DNA of 42,670 nucleotides from Anaerolineales bacterium (GCA_017882045.1 JADGQF010000008.1:1-42670); one strand, 5' to 3'. Counted from the stretch's first letter, positions 26,071 through 33,985 are shown. Notes: generated by a model from the sequence alone, not told the origin. Numbers and translations: made by a program.

Positions 26071-27237
26071 ATGCAATACCGCAATTTCGGCAAGTTGGAT
26101 TGGAAGGTTTCCGCGTTGGGCCTTGGCGCCATGCGCCTGCCGGTCATTGACGCGGACGCCGGGCACATCGACGAGGCGAAGGCGACGAAGCTGGTACGCT
26201 ACGCCATCGACCACGGCGTCAACTACGTCGACACGGCCTATCCGTATCACCTCGGCAACTGCGAGTCGTTCCTCGGCCGGGCGCTGAAGGACGGCTACCG
26301 CGCGCGCGTCAAACTCGCGACCAAGCAGCCGTGCTGGCTGGTGAAGGAGCGGGCCGACTTCGACCGTTTGCTGGATGAGCAGCGGGCGCGACTGGATACG
26401 GCGACGATCGACTTCTATCTGCTGCATGCGCTGGATGCCGAACGCTGGCACGCGGTTCGCGACCTGGGCGTACTCGACTGGGCTGAACGGGCCATGGCCG
26501 ACGGCCGCATCGGGCATCTCGGCTTCTCCTTCCATGACAACTACGACGTGTTCCAGGAAATCGTCGACGCCTACGCTGGCTGGACGTTCTGCCAGATTCA
26601 ATACAACTACCTGGATGAGGACCGCCAGGCCGGCACGCGCGGGCTGGAGTATGCCGCCGACAAGGGGTTGGGTGTGGTCGTGATGGAGCCGTTGCGCGGT
26701 GGCTTGCTGGCCGGCAGAGCCGGGCAGCGTCCGGGCAAGGGGCTGCCGCCCACCATCCAGGCGCTGTGGGATTCTGCAACTCAGCGCCGCAGCGCAGCCG
26801 GCTGGGCTCTGCAGTGGCTATGGCACAAGCCGTCGGTATCGCTGGTATTGAGTGGCATGAGCACGCTGGCGCAGGTTAAAGAAAATGTGGCTAGCGCTAA
26901 TGGCTCACGTCCCGGCCTGCTGACGAGCGAGGAACTCACCCTGGTCAGCCGCGTACGCGACGAGTACCGCCGTCTCACGCCGATTCCCTGTACGGAGTGC
27001 AAGTATTGCCAGCCCTGCCCGAACGGAGTCAACATCCCGACGATCTTCGCGTTCTACAACGCGGCGATGATGTTCAACGCGCCGGGGCACGCCCGCCATA
27101 GCTACAGCAACTCGGTGCCGGAGGCTGAACGCGCGGATAAGTGCCTGCAGTGCGGGGAGTGCGAGAGCCAGTGCCCACAGAAGATCGAGATCATGCAGTG
27201 GCTGCCCAAGGTGCACGAGTACCTGACTGCACTATAA
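26071..27237 (+). CDS. Aldo/keto reductase with C-terminal 2x[4Fe-4S] ferredoxin domain
   Basis: 388 residues. AKR barrel residues 1-285: GLGAMRLP, VDTAYPYH (Asp54, Tyr59), KLATKQ (Lys85) and FYLLHALD (His) form the usual Asp-Tyr-Lys-His tetrad. After a helical linker come two cysteine motifs, CTECKYCQPCPNG and CLQCGECESQCPQ, each with the spacing of a [4Fe-4S] site. This AKR-ferredoxin architecture is common in anaerobes and may let the enzyme exchange electrons with ferredoxin as well as NAD(P)H. Substrate unknown. It stands alone on the plus strand with a strong ribosome site. Confidence 0.93.
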   Translation: MQYRNFGKLDWKVSALGLGAMRLPVIDADAGHIDEAKATKLVRYAIDHGVNYVDTAYPYHLGNCESFLGRALKDGYRARVKLATKQPCWLVKERADFDRLLDEQRARLDTATIDFYLLHALDAERWHAVRDLGVLDWAERAMADGRIGHLGFSFHDNYDVFQEIVDAYAGWTFCQIQYNYLDEDRQAGTRGLEYAADKGLGVVVMEPLRGGLLAGRAGQRPGKGLPPTIQALWDSATQRRSAAGWALQWLWHKPSVSLVLSGMSTLAQVKENVASANGSRPGLLTSEELTLVSRVRDEYRRLTPIPCTECKYCQPCPNGVNIPTIFAFYNAAMMFNAPGHARHSYSNSVPEAERADKCLQCGECESQCPQKIEIMQWLPKVHEYLTAL

Positions 27238-27244
27238 GCAGATT

Positions 27245-27454
27245 GTGATCAAACGAGGCGCCGACTTGGTGCCGGTCAGGCTGGGTAAGCCCCTGGATAA
27301 GCGCCTGGCCGGCCGCGAGGCCGTGGTCGTCGTCAGGGTCGAGAAGGCCGCGGCCTACGAGGTGACGGGCATCCAGCGAATGAGCGGCGGCGCACGGCGT
27401 TTCAGCTTCGCCGAGGAACTCGTGAGCGAAGCTATTCCCGACCCGGCCGCCTGA
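27245..27454 (+). CDS. Small hypothetical ORF or C-terminal gene fragment
   Basis: 69 codons from GTG 27245 to TGA. Third positions are strongly GC-rich and the product (DLVPVRLGKPLDKRLAGREA, VVVVRVEKAAAYEVTGIQRM) is protein-like, so the plus frame beats the minus frame over the same DNA. There is no ribosome site, and the frame is open back into the reductase gene, so it may be the tail of a gene cut by deletion. It overlaps the 3' end of the GH51 pseudogene by 23 bp, convergently. I recognise no family. Confidence 0.4.
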   Translation: MIKRGADLVPVRLGKPLDKRLAGREAVVVVRVEKAAAYEVTGIQRMSGGARRFSFAEELVSEAIPDPAA

Positions 27455-29025
27455 GCTCAACCTCGATCCAATTGACCGAGCTGGGCCGCAGCAACATGCT
27501 CACGATGCCTCCCGTGGCCATCACTCGCCACTGTTGCAGAGCAAAACGCTGCGGATCAGCCGGTGAAGTTATGGCTGAGTAGTCCGCGAAGGCCAGCGTT
27601 CTCACTTCAACCGGCCCTTCGATGCGCTCGCCGGCAACCTCCACGCTCAGCGGGATCTCTTTCGACAGGTGTACGTTGACCGCCGCGACGATCATCCGCC
27701 GGCGCTGGGCGACGTTGTCGGGTTGGGTGAGCAGGACGGCGGGCGCTCTCCTCGCTGCCGTGATAGCCCCCTTGCCAGGCCCCGTACGACTCATTGCCCA
27801 CTTCTCACAGCCGCACATTGTAAGGCATTTCGTCGCCGTGGCGCGCCCGCAGGCAACCCATGGGCGTGTCTGCCGCGCCGTTGCAGTATTCCACCCAGGC
27901 CGCGGCTTCCTCTGCCGAGCCCGTCCCTGCATTGACGGTGATCTGCGGTTCGGCCCCGATCAGCCGGCAGAAGTGGAGGAAGTCGGCGCTGCCGAAGGTG
28001 TTGTACTCGAGCCCACCCCAGGCCGGGTTAGGGCGGACAGGGCGTAGGTCCGCAGGCCCGACCCCGTCGCGCCAGTGGTAGTAGCTGACGAAATTGCCGC
28101 CGGGCCAGCGCAGAAGGGGACGTGCCAGTCGCCTGCCAGGCGGAGCACATCCGGGTCCAGCCCGTCGACGTGGTCCGCCGGGAGCAGTTGGGCTCGATCG
28201 ATCAGCAGATCGACAGCTTCGTTGGCATCCGCCGGGTTCCAGCGTATGTAGAAGTCGACTGGCTCGCCCTCCGCGACCGCGCCGGGGGGCAGCTCCAGCC
28301 GGAAGGGCAGCTTGTGCCAGGTGTTGGCGGCAACGGGCAACTCCTGGTGCGCGAGGCAGGATCCGGCGGGGGAACCAGGTCCTCCCAGCCGGCGCCGGAT
28401 ACCTATCTCCACCGCCCCGTAGGCCGCTTCCAGGCGGGGTTGCGCCCGCTGCGTGGCCGCGCGCAGCCACAGGTCGCCCGTGCAGGCGGACACGCGCTGC
28501 GTGGGCAGAAAGACGCCCTGACGCACGCCCGCCGGCCCATCGTCCAGCGGGACAGTGTCCAGATCTGGCGCGGCCGGACTGCCGGCGCGCAGCCGCACGG
28601 CGCCGCCGATCCGCCCCACCGAGGCCGAGACCGCGCGGTAATGGCCGAGCGGCGCCCAGGACAGCGGTACGCCCTCCGCAGTGTGGTCGTCGAGGATCGT
28701 CACCCCGAAGCCGGTCGCGCCTGTGCCGGGTGTCCAGCGCGGGGGGAGCGAGCGCGGGTTGCGCCGGGAGACAAAGAAGTCGGTCAGGTAGCGGCCTGCC
28801 CGCTCTAGCTGGTGCAGCGAGCGGCGCGAGAGGTTGGCGTCGCGCTCGAAACCGGGGTTGGATAGGACCTGGGCCCACACCCCGCCGTAGATGGCGAAGC
28901 CCGGGTGTTCCAGGAAGTTGCCGAAGATGCGCGCTGGCGAGGTCGGCCACCAGACGGGCCGTCCGGCTATCTTCCCCAGTCCGCTGAAACCGGGTGGGAA
29001 CTCCGCCGTAGGTTAGCTCAGCCAT
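27432..29025 (-). pseudogene. GH51-type alpha-L-arabinofuranosidase, multiply disrupted
   Basis: ATG 29025 has AGGAGG six bases upstream, but the frame soon shifts; from about 28960 another frame carries RIFGNFLEHPGFAIYGGVWA, the GH51 opening. A long middle section is normal until about 28111-28120, where a base lost near AGGGGA shifts frame to LLRWPGGNFVSYYHWRDGVG. That runs to YNVRL, then TGA at 27805-27807 stands exactly where the family has Trp in WEVGNE, just before the acid/base glutamate. After GYHGSEE (about 27750) the sequence jumps with a frame change to the C-terminal sandwich (MIVAAVNVHLSKEIPLSVEV to TAG 27432). The nucleophile region is deleted. Four independent lesions make this a true pseudogene or a very error-rich stretch. 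Confidence 0.85.
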
Positions 29026-29124
29026 GTCAAGCCTCCTCGCTCGTCTACCATGGCGCTCATCATAGCCCTCGACTACCGGATGGTCTAAATATCGTTCTCC
29101 ACGTACTGTTACATTACGGGTATA

Positions 29125-30237
29125 TTACGGGCCGATCTTTGGCGCCGGCTGGGGATCAGTAGTCGGGCCGTTGAGGACAGGTTTACCGTTCCGCCAATCC
29201 AGCCGATCCAGCCACATATAGCGGCTGTCGCCGCGCGTGCCGCCGACGATGTTCCACGCATGGTAGAACATCCAGGTTTGCCCGCCGCTGTCCAGAATGG
29301 ACTCGCCGCCCGGGCCGATAACCAGTGGCGGCTGCAGCCGGCTCTTCAAAATCGGGTTCTCTTTGGCCTGCTCGCAGGGACCGAGGGCCGACTGGCACAG
29401 CGCGTAGCCGACGGCGTAATTGGCCGAGCCATAGTCGTTGGCGGAGAAGAACAGGTAGTAGCCGCTGCCGTGCTTGACCATGAACGGCGCTTCGATCAGG
29501 TGGCCTTCCCAGAGTTCCTGGTTTTGGGTCAGCCGTTTTGGCTGTCCGCTCAGGCTCAGCCCATCCGCGCTCAGCTCCTGAACGTAGAGATAAGTTGTGA
29601 TCCCGCAGCAGTTACCGTCGTTCTTCCAATAGAGATACAGCTTGCCGCCGTCCGCCAAGGGCTGAGGATCGATCGAGCCGCCCTCATCGGCCTGGCATAC
29701 CAGCGCTTTCTGGCTGTTGTCCTTGAAGATGTCTTCCGGCTTGTCGCTGGTTGCCACGCCCACGCATTGCTTGTTGCTCGCAGTGTCGCGCGCCGTGTAA
29801 TACATGGCGTAGCGGTTTGCGATCCGGATGACGCCCGGCGCCCAGACGAGCGAGCCGCCGAGCTGCGCCCAAGCGGGCAAGGCAGGCAGAGCGTCGTTGA
29901 GCAGGTCCCAATGGATGAGGTCGGTGGAGCGCGCGACCTGGATGTTCTTGCCTGCTCCATTCGTGGCGTAAGCATAAAAGGCGTTGCCGGCCTGTATCAC
30001 GTCCGGGTCCGGGAAGTCCGCGTTGAGGACCGGGTTCTGGAACGAACCGGCCGGCGTTGTGGCGGCTTGCGTCGTCGCGGCGGGCTGCGCCGTGGTTGCC
30101 GGGGCCGCCTGCGCGCCCTGGTCGCCCGTCCGGGCCGGCCCACACGCGCCGGCGAGGAGGAGGAGCACCAGGAGTGGCAGGAGTCTGCCAATAATCTCAG
30201 GGCGACGGCGCAGCGGATGGGAACGGATAATCGGCAC
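29125..30237 (-). CDS. GH43-like secreted glycosidase lipoprotein
   Basis: 370 residues. Signal peptide LLPLLVLLLLAGAC with lipobox cysteine at about 32, then an Ala/Thr-rich linker to residue 63. The five-bladed GH43 propeller follows: NADFPDPDVIQAG (first catalytic Asp), GSIDPQPLADGGK (second Asp, pKa modulator) and HLIEAPFMVKHGSGYYLFFS (catalytic Glu). All three acids are present. It probably trims arabinose or xylose side chains outside the cell, which would have fed the GH51 enzyme whose broken gene follows on the same strand. Start GTG 30237 has AAGGA nine bases upstream. Confidence 0.92.
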   Translation of the reverse strand: MPIIRSHPLRRRPEIIGRLLPLLVLLLLAGACGPARTGDQGAQAAPATTAQPAATTQAATTPAGSFQNPVLNADFPDPDVIQAGNAFYAYATNGAGKNIQVARSTDLIHWDLLNDALPALPAWAQLGGSLVWAPGVIRIANRYAMYYTARDTASNKQCVGVATSDKPEDIFKDNSQKALVCQADEGGSIDPQPLADGGKLYLYWKNDGNCCGITTYLYVQELSADGLSLSGQPKRLTQNQELWEGHLIEAPFMVKHGSGYYLFFSANDYGSANYAVGYALCQSALGPCEQAKENPILKSRLQPPLVIGPGGESILDSGGQTWMFYHAWNIVGGTRGDSRYMWLDRLDWRNGKPVLNGPTTDPQPAPKIGP

Positions 30238-30298
30238 GCTAATCGGTCCTTCCTATTTCCGCTATTTCTCTTATCTGGCCAGCCGGAGCTTCAGCCGC

Positions 30299-30799
30299 TC
30301 ATGGGCTTGGGGCATCCGCCAGCGCGTTCTGCTTACCTGTCAGCGTTTCGACCCGGATACGGCCGATGGTTATGGCCGCGACCTTGAGGTCGGTCAGCAG
30401 CCGGGCCTTGACGGCGGCCGGGTCCGGCTCGAAACGGTCGATCATGAGCGCCAGGATCCGCCGCTTCTCGTCCGCTTCCTCGACAAACTCGGCACGGCCG
30501 GCAAAGTGCACCGAGCGGTAAGCGTGGTCGCACCTGTCAACCACGTAACCGCGGTCCTCGACCACCTGCCCCCATACCAGCGGGTTGGAGTGCAAATAGT
30601 CGATCTTTTTGCCGTGGTCCGCCGAGTGGAAGAAGAAACAGTTTTCCGCCGGGTCATAGGCGAAGTCGACGGTGACCAGGTAAGGCCGGTTGTCCTGGCA
30701 GAGGGCCAGGGTCATGACTTGCTGCCCGGCAATGATTTCGAGCAGTTCGGCCTGGTCGTCGATCATCAACTCGGGACGGCGAAAGTGGAATTCGCTCAT
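30299..30799 (-). CDS. Pyridoxamine 5'-phosphate oxidase-related flavin split-barrel protein
   Basis: 166 residues. MTLALCQDNRPYLVTVDFAY then FFFHSADHGKKIDYLHSNPL is the NimA/PNPOx-like split barrel, and SVHFAGRAEFVEEADEKRRI closes the flavin site. Such proteins bind FMN, F420 or heme and reduce small molecules. Its ATG 30799 overlaps the P450 stop in ATGA, so the two are co-translated and may act as redox partner and oxygenase, or in linked detoxification. That link is inference. Confidence 0.88.
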   Translation of the reverse strand: MSEFHFRRPELMIDDQAELLEIIAGQQVMTLALCQDNRPYLVTVDFAYDPAENCFFFHSADHGKKIDYLHSNPLVWGQVVEDRGYVVDRCDHAYRSVHFAGRAEFVEEADEKRRILALMIDRFEPDPAAVKARLLTDLKVAAITIGRIRVETLTGKQNALADAPSP

Positions 30800-32196
30800 T
30801 GGTGTTGGCTCAGCTCCTTCGGACCTTGTTTGACCTCAGCGCGAGGCATTGTAACGGTGTCGGGGCGGCGCTGCAAGGTCATTGGCAAGCCGTCGCGCGG
30901 CCGCAGGGTGATGAGAGGGCGCAGCTCGACCGGCCGGCCCGCTACCGGGCGCAGCTGCCAGCGGCGCGCCAGCGTGGCCAGCATGAGGATGCCCTCCGTC
31001 CAGGCGAACTGCTCGCCGATGCACATGCGCGGCCCACCGCCGAACGGGAAGTAGCTGAACTTGGGGCGGGCCGCTTCGGTCTCCGGTGTCCAGCGCTCGG
31101 GATCGAAGCGGTACGGATCAGGATAGTAGCGCGGGTCGTGGTGCATCACCCATTGGCTCGCCAGGATCCCCGAACCGGCCGGCACGACGTAGTCGCCCAC
31201 CGGGTAGTCGGCGAGCGCCATGCGGCCCACCACCCAGGCAGGCGGATAGAGCCGCATGGCTTCGCACATGATCCGGCGCGTATGTTGCAGCCTGGGCAGG
31301 TCGTCAAAGGTGGGCAGCCGGTCTCCCAGGGTCCGGTCCACTTCCTGGTGCAGCCTGGCCTCGGCTTCCGGGTGCCGGCCGAGCAGGTACCACATATAGG
31401 TCAGAGCGTTGGCCGTCGTCTCGTGGCCTGCCAGGAACAGCGTCATCGCTTCATCGCGCACCTGCCGGTCGGTCATCCCGCTGCCGTCCGTATCCTGGGC
31501 CAGCAGCAACATGGAGAGCAAGTCGCCCCGGTCCCGGCTGCCGGCGCGGTGTTCGTCGATGATGCGGTAGATGGTCGCATTCAGCCGTGCCTGGGCCTCT
31601 CGGAAGCGCCGGTTGCTGGGCAAGGGCAGGCGGTCGAGCAGCGGGCCGAAGAGCGACAGGCGCCGGCCAAACAGATCCAGCGCCTGGGTCAGGGCGCCGC
31701 CGATCTCGTCGGCCTCACCCTCTACATCCGCATCGAAGAGCGTCGTGCCGACCACGGCCAGGGTCAGGCGCATCATCTCGTGGTGAATATCGACCTGGGC
31801 GCCGTCCTGCCAGCGATCGCTCGTGCGCGCCGCGCAGTCCGCCATCACCCCGGCATAGCCGGCCAGGCGTTGGCGGTGGAAAGCGGGCTGCACCAGGCGG
31901 CGCTGGCGCAGGTGTGACTCGCCCTCGTTGGTCAGCAGGCCATTGCCCAGGAGCGCATTCGCCCGCTTGAGGGCCTTGCCCTTGTGGAAATTGCGGCTGT
32001 CCGTCACCAGCAGGTCCCGGATGTAGTCCGGGTGATTGAACAGATACAGGTGGTCCGGCCCGAGCCGGAAGTGCACGATATCGCCGTACTCGTGCGCGGC
32101 GTTCTCAAGAAACGCCAGCGGATCACGCTGAAAGCCTTGCATCTGTCCCAGCGGTGACAGCGAGCGAGGTCCGGGCGGGTAGCGTACCTTCGCCAT
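30796..32196 (-). CDS. Cytochrome P450
   Basis: 466 residues, soluble bacterial type. I-helix LFLAGHETTANAL (oxygen activation), K-helix EAMRLYPPAWVVGR (ExxR), PERW segment FDPERWTPE, and heme loop FPFGGGPRMCIGEQFA with ligand Cys392. No membrane anchor and no fused reductase. It looks more like the CYP4/CYP102-clan style proteins of bacteria (PPGPRSLSPLGQ proline-rich front) than the class I CYPs. Substrate is unknown. AGGAG lies four bases before ATG 32196. A palindrome at 32216-32237 lies just upstream and may be its operator. Confidence 0.95.
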   Translation of the reverse strand: MAKVRYPPGPRSLSPLGQMQGFQRDPLAFLENAAHEYGDIVHFRLGPDHLYLFNHPDYIRDLLVTDSRNFHKGKALKRANALLGNGLLTNEGESHLRQRRLVQPAFHRQRLAGYAGVMADCAARTSDRWQDGAQVDIHHEMMRLTLAVVGTTLFDADVEGEADEIGGALTQALDLFGRRLSLFGPLLDRLPLPSNRRFREAQARLNATIYRIIDEHRAGSRDRGDLLSMLLLAQDTDGSGMTDRQVRDEAMTLFLAGHETTANALTYMWYLLGRHPEAEARLHQEVDRTLGDRLPTFDDLPRLQHTRRIMCEAMRLYPPAWVVGRMALADYPVGDYVVPAGSGILASQWVMHHDPRYYPDPYRFDPERWTPETEAARPKFSYFPFGGGPRMCIGEQFAWTEGILMLATLARRWQLRPVAGRPVELRPLITLRPRDGLPMTLQRRPDTVTMPRAEVKQGPKELSQHQ

Positions 32197-32215
32197 AGGA
32201 CTCCTTCACGCACAA

Positions 32216-32237
32216 ACCCGTGCACGGACCCGTGCAC
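32216..32237. promoter_or_regulatory. Operator-like palindrome / tandem repeat upstream of P450
   Basis: ACCCGTGCAC occurs twice (32216-32225, 32228-32237). The inner part is also an inverted repeat, GTGCACGG-AC-CCGTGCAC (32220-32237), with 8-bp arms. It lies 20-41 bp before the P450 start and next to the RsgA remnant's stop, the right place for a regulator site. Confidence 0.5.
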
Positions 32238-32241
32238 AAGC

Positions 32242-32713
32242 CTACTCAGCCAGCGACTCGTAGATCTTGGTATAGCTGTCGTAGCGCACTGCCGAGATCC
32301 AGCCGGCCTGTACGGCCGGTCTGACGGCGCAGCCGGGCTCGCCGGTGTGCGAGCAGTCGTCGAAGCGGCAGTGTTCGCCGATGAGCGTGAGCTCGCGGTA
32401 AAACGCGCTGAGCTCGCGCCGCGGGCGCTTCTTGGGCCGGCCGGTCCGGCTCGCGCTGTTGCGTGAGCGCGCTCGTCAGGAGAGTGCGCCGCCGCTCGCG
32501 CTCGCCGCGCGGCATCAACCTTTCTTCCGCGCTCACGTCCAGGTCATAGAACGCATCGAGGTTATCGGTATCGAAATTCCAGTCTTTGCGCCGTGTCTCG
32601 TCCGGCTTGCGGTTGCGTTTCACTTGCTTGCGCACCGTGAGCACGCTGCGCACCGTGTGCAGCGTCTTGTTCTCTTCGATATGCCGGCAGGTTAACTCTT
32701 CACGAGTAGGCAC
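32242..32713 (-). pseudogene. rsgA: RsgA ribosome-assembly GTPase with GTPase domain deleted
   Basis: The front, from GTG 32713 with GGAGG eight bases upstream, reads EELTCRHIEENKTLHTVRSV, then a basic stretch, RRKDWNFDTDN and ERLMPRGERERRR; such charged extensions precede RsgA in some Chloroflexota (from memory, moderate trust). After about 80-85 codons, near 32440-32465, the frame changes and the RsgA C-terminal zinc domain follows: LSAFYRELTLIGEHCRFDDC, SHTGEPGCAV and GWISAVRYDSYTKIYESLAE, then TAG 32242-32244. The C-terminal identification is strong (C-x5-C-x-H-x5-C pattern). The OB domain and the permuted GTPase domain between are absent, so 30S maturation activity is lost unless a second copy exists. 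Confidence 0.75.
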
Positions 32714-32742
32714 TGCAGGGTCCTCCACAGGATGCCGGGCCG

Positions 32743-32773
32743 GCGAGCGAGTCTCTGTCAGAAACTCGCTCGC
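32743..32773. repeat. 10-bp inverted repeat just upstream of rsgA
   Basis: GCGAGCGAGT (32743-32752) and ACTCGCTCGC (32764-32773) are perfect complements around an 11-nt loop, and the loop itself (TCTG-A-CAGA on the minus strand) can extend the stem. It lies about 18 bp before the rsgA ribosome site, in the leader. Confidence 0.6.
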
Positions 32774-32791
32774 TGCCGGACCAAAGGCAAC

Positions 32792-32832
32792 AAAAAAACC
32801 ATGAGCAACAGGTGAAACTCACCGGCTCATGG
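32792..32832 (-). terminator. Intrinsic terminator or attenuator with U-tract
   Basis: On the minus strand CCATGAGC (32825-32832) pairs with GCTCATGG (32799-32806), an inner GGTGA/TCACC stem stacks within it, and seven T residues follow (32792-32798). This is a textbook Rho-independent terminator, about 80 bp ahead of rsgA and about 250 nt after the promoter at 33049-33077. Confidence 0.75.
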
Positions 32833-32907
32833 CCTGAAGCCTGGGCCCGAAGACTGGGCTCGGAGCCTCTGCAAAACGGCTGTGGAGGGCGGGGTACGAA
32901 CGAGGAG

Positions 32908-32994
32908 TTACGAACCCGAGCCCAGCCGAGCGCGGCGAGCAGTGTCGACACAAAAGCGGCGCGCGCCAACAGGCGCTTTTGGCATGTGTTCCAT
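32908..32994 (-). CDS. 28-codon leader peptide / small-protein ORF
   Basis: ATG 32994 follows GGAGCAGGAGG with good spacing. The product starts MEHMPKAPVGARRFCVD and is Arg-rich; it ends at TAA 32908-32910. It lies between a near-consensus promoter and a strong terminator. It has no run of one amino acid typical of biosynthetic attenuators, apart from several arginines. Part of the frame (AAAAGCG...CGCTTTT) can fold on itself. It may be a leader peptide for rsgA, a free small protein, or simply part of a non-coding RNA. Confidence 0.4.
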   Translation of the reverse strand: MEHMPKAPVGARRFCVDTARRARLGSGS

Positions 32995-33048
32995 TGTGCT
33001 TACCTCCTGCTCCGGATAGGCCGGCGCGTGGGCACCGAACCAGTCGAG

Positions 33049-33077
33049 AATATACACTATTCTTCTCAGCCTGTCAA
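33049..33077 (-). promoter_or_regulatory. Near-consensus sigma70 promoter of the 32.8-33.0 kb transcript
   Basis: On the minus strand TTGACA (33072-33077), exactly 17 bp, TATATT (33049-33054). It overlaps the last codons of the methyltransferase gene and points to the 28-codon ORF, the terminator and rsgA. Predicted start near 33042. Confidence 0.7.
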
Positions 33078-33985
33078 GCTTTCGAGCTCGCAAGCTTTGA
33101 GCTCGCGAGCTCGAAGCTCGAAATTCGCTTCCGCGCCAGCGCGCAGTATTCCTCCGATATTTCGAAGCCCACGAAATGGCGCCCGAGTTGCGCGGCGGCC
33201 ACGCACGTCGAACCGGAACCGGCGAAGGGATCGAGGACCACGTCGTCAACGTACGACAGGAGCTTGATGACCCGCGCCGCCAGTGCGACGGGGAAAGGCG
33301 CCGGGTGGCCGACCTTGCGCGCCGACTCGGGCGGGATCTCCCAGATCGATAGCGTGGCCTCCATGAACTCCTCGCCGCTCATGTCCGATACGCCCCGGTC
33401 GGGACGCGAGGCCTGCTCTTTGGCCAGGACCAGCAGGTATTCGTGAATGTCTCTCAGCCGCGGCGATTTGGCGCTGCGCCAGCTTCCCCAGGCGCAACTG
33501 CTGTTGGCGCCCTTGGCCTTCTTCCAGATGATCTCGCCCATCGGCAGGAAGCCGACGTCCATGTGTAACTGGTAGAAATGCGCATGCAGGGGGATGTAGG
33601 GCTTGCGGCCCAGGTTGGCGATGTTTATGACATAGCGCCCGCCGGGCACGAGGACCCGGTAAACCTCGCGCGCCACCCGCCGTATCAGCGCCAGGTAGTC
33701 CTCCAACGACATATCCTGGTCGTACTCTTTGCCATTGTTATAGGGGGGAGAAGTGAAAGCCAGAGCCACGCTGTTGTCGGGAATCGCCATCTGCTCCGAT
33801 GAAGTGCAGTAGATGCGATCGAACCAATTCTCGTGCACCGCGGGCGGGATCTCCTGCTCTTCGGCGCATTCTGTCGGCGCCTCGGTCACGCCGGGCTGGT
33901 ACAGGTTGCGGCTGTAGAACTTCGAGGCGTCATGCCCTTCCCGTTTTGTGGTGCCAAACGAGGATGTTGTGGTTTTCCGGGGCAT
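33074..33985 (-). CDS. Orphan DNA methyltransferase, beta class (N4-cytosine or N6-adenine)
   Basis: 303 residues. Catalytic motif [10 protein letters not shown] (about 78-85) comes first and the AdoMet motif [14 protein letters not shown] (about 262-274) last, the beta-class order. TSPPY is commoner in N4-cytosine enzymes. The front ([16 protein letters not shown]) matches orphan methyltransferases rather than classic R-M pairs, and no endonuclease gene lies beside it. So it may serve regulation or protect against other nucleases. The last 13 codons ([15 protein letters not shown]) are encoded by a short DNA repeat that runs past the stop and look like an accidental extension. GGAGG lies nine bases before ATG 33985, and a promoter is at 34037-34065. 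Confidence 0.93.
   Translation of the reverse strand: MPRKTTTSSFGTTKREGHDASKFYSRNLYQPGVTEAPTECAEEQEIPPAVHENWFDRIYCTSSEQMAIPDNSVALAFTSPPYNNGKEYDQDMSLEDYLALIRRVAREVYRVLVPGGRYVINIANLGRKPYIPLHAHFYQLHMDVGFLPMGEIIWKKAKGANSSCAWGSWRSAKSPRLRDIHEYLLVLAKEQASRPDRGVSDMSGEEFMEATLSIWEIPPESARKVGHPAPFPVALAARVIKLLSYVDDVVLDPFAGSGSTCVAAAQLGRHFVGFEISEEYCALARKRISSFELASSKLASSKA
33076..33127. repeat. Short AAGCTT/GAGCTCG tandem repeat overlapping a gene end
   Basis: AAGCTTTCGAGCTCGC (33076-33091), AAGCTTTGAGCTCGC (33092-33106), then GAGCTCG, AAGCTCG and AAATTCG. The units are largely self-complementary. They encode the ELASSK-like tail of the methyltransferase and reach its stop codon and the -35 of the next promoter. 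Confidence 0.65.

Noticed and set aside
27191-27460. 89-codon minus-strand frame after the GH51 remnant
   Set aside because: The plus frame over the same DNA has much better third-position GC and a more protein-like product.
27805-27807. TGA recoded as tryptophan
   Set aside because: TGA ends other genes here in the normal way (for example the anti-sigma at 16061), and the GH51 gene has several other lesions.
32880-32925. tRNA-like 3' half (GTTCG followed by CCCGCCC on the minus strand)
   Set aside because: No acceptor stem partner, anticodon arm or D arm can be drawn around it. The bases are better explained by the long-range stem and the 28-codon ORF.
32700-32969. 89-codon minus-strand frame with a signal-like start in the rsgA leader
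   Set aside because: It runs through the terminator and both hairpins, has no ribosome site, and is Cys/Ser/Pro-rich without pattern.
33074-33985. Restriction-modification system
   Set aside because: Only the methyltransferase is present. The genes beside it encode a signalling pair and a RsgA remnant; no endonuclease-like frame is found.
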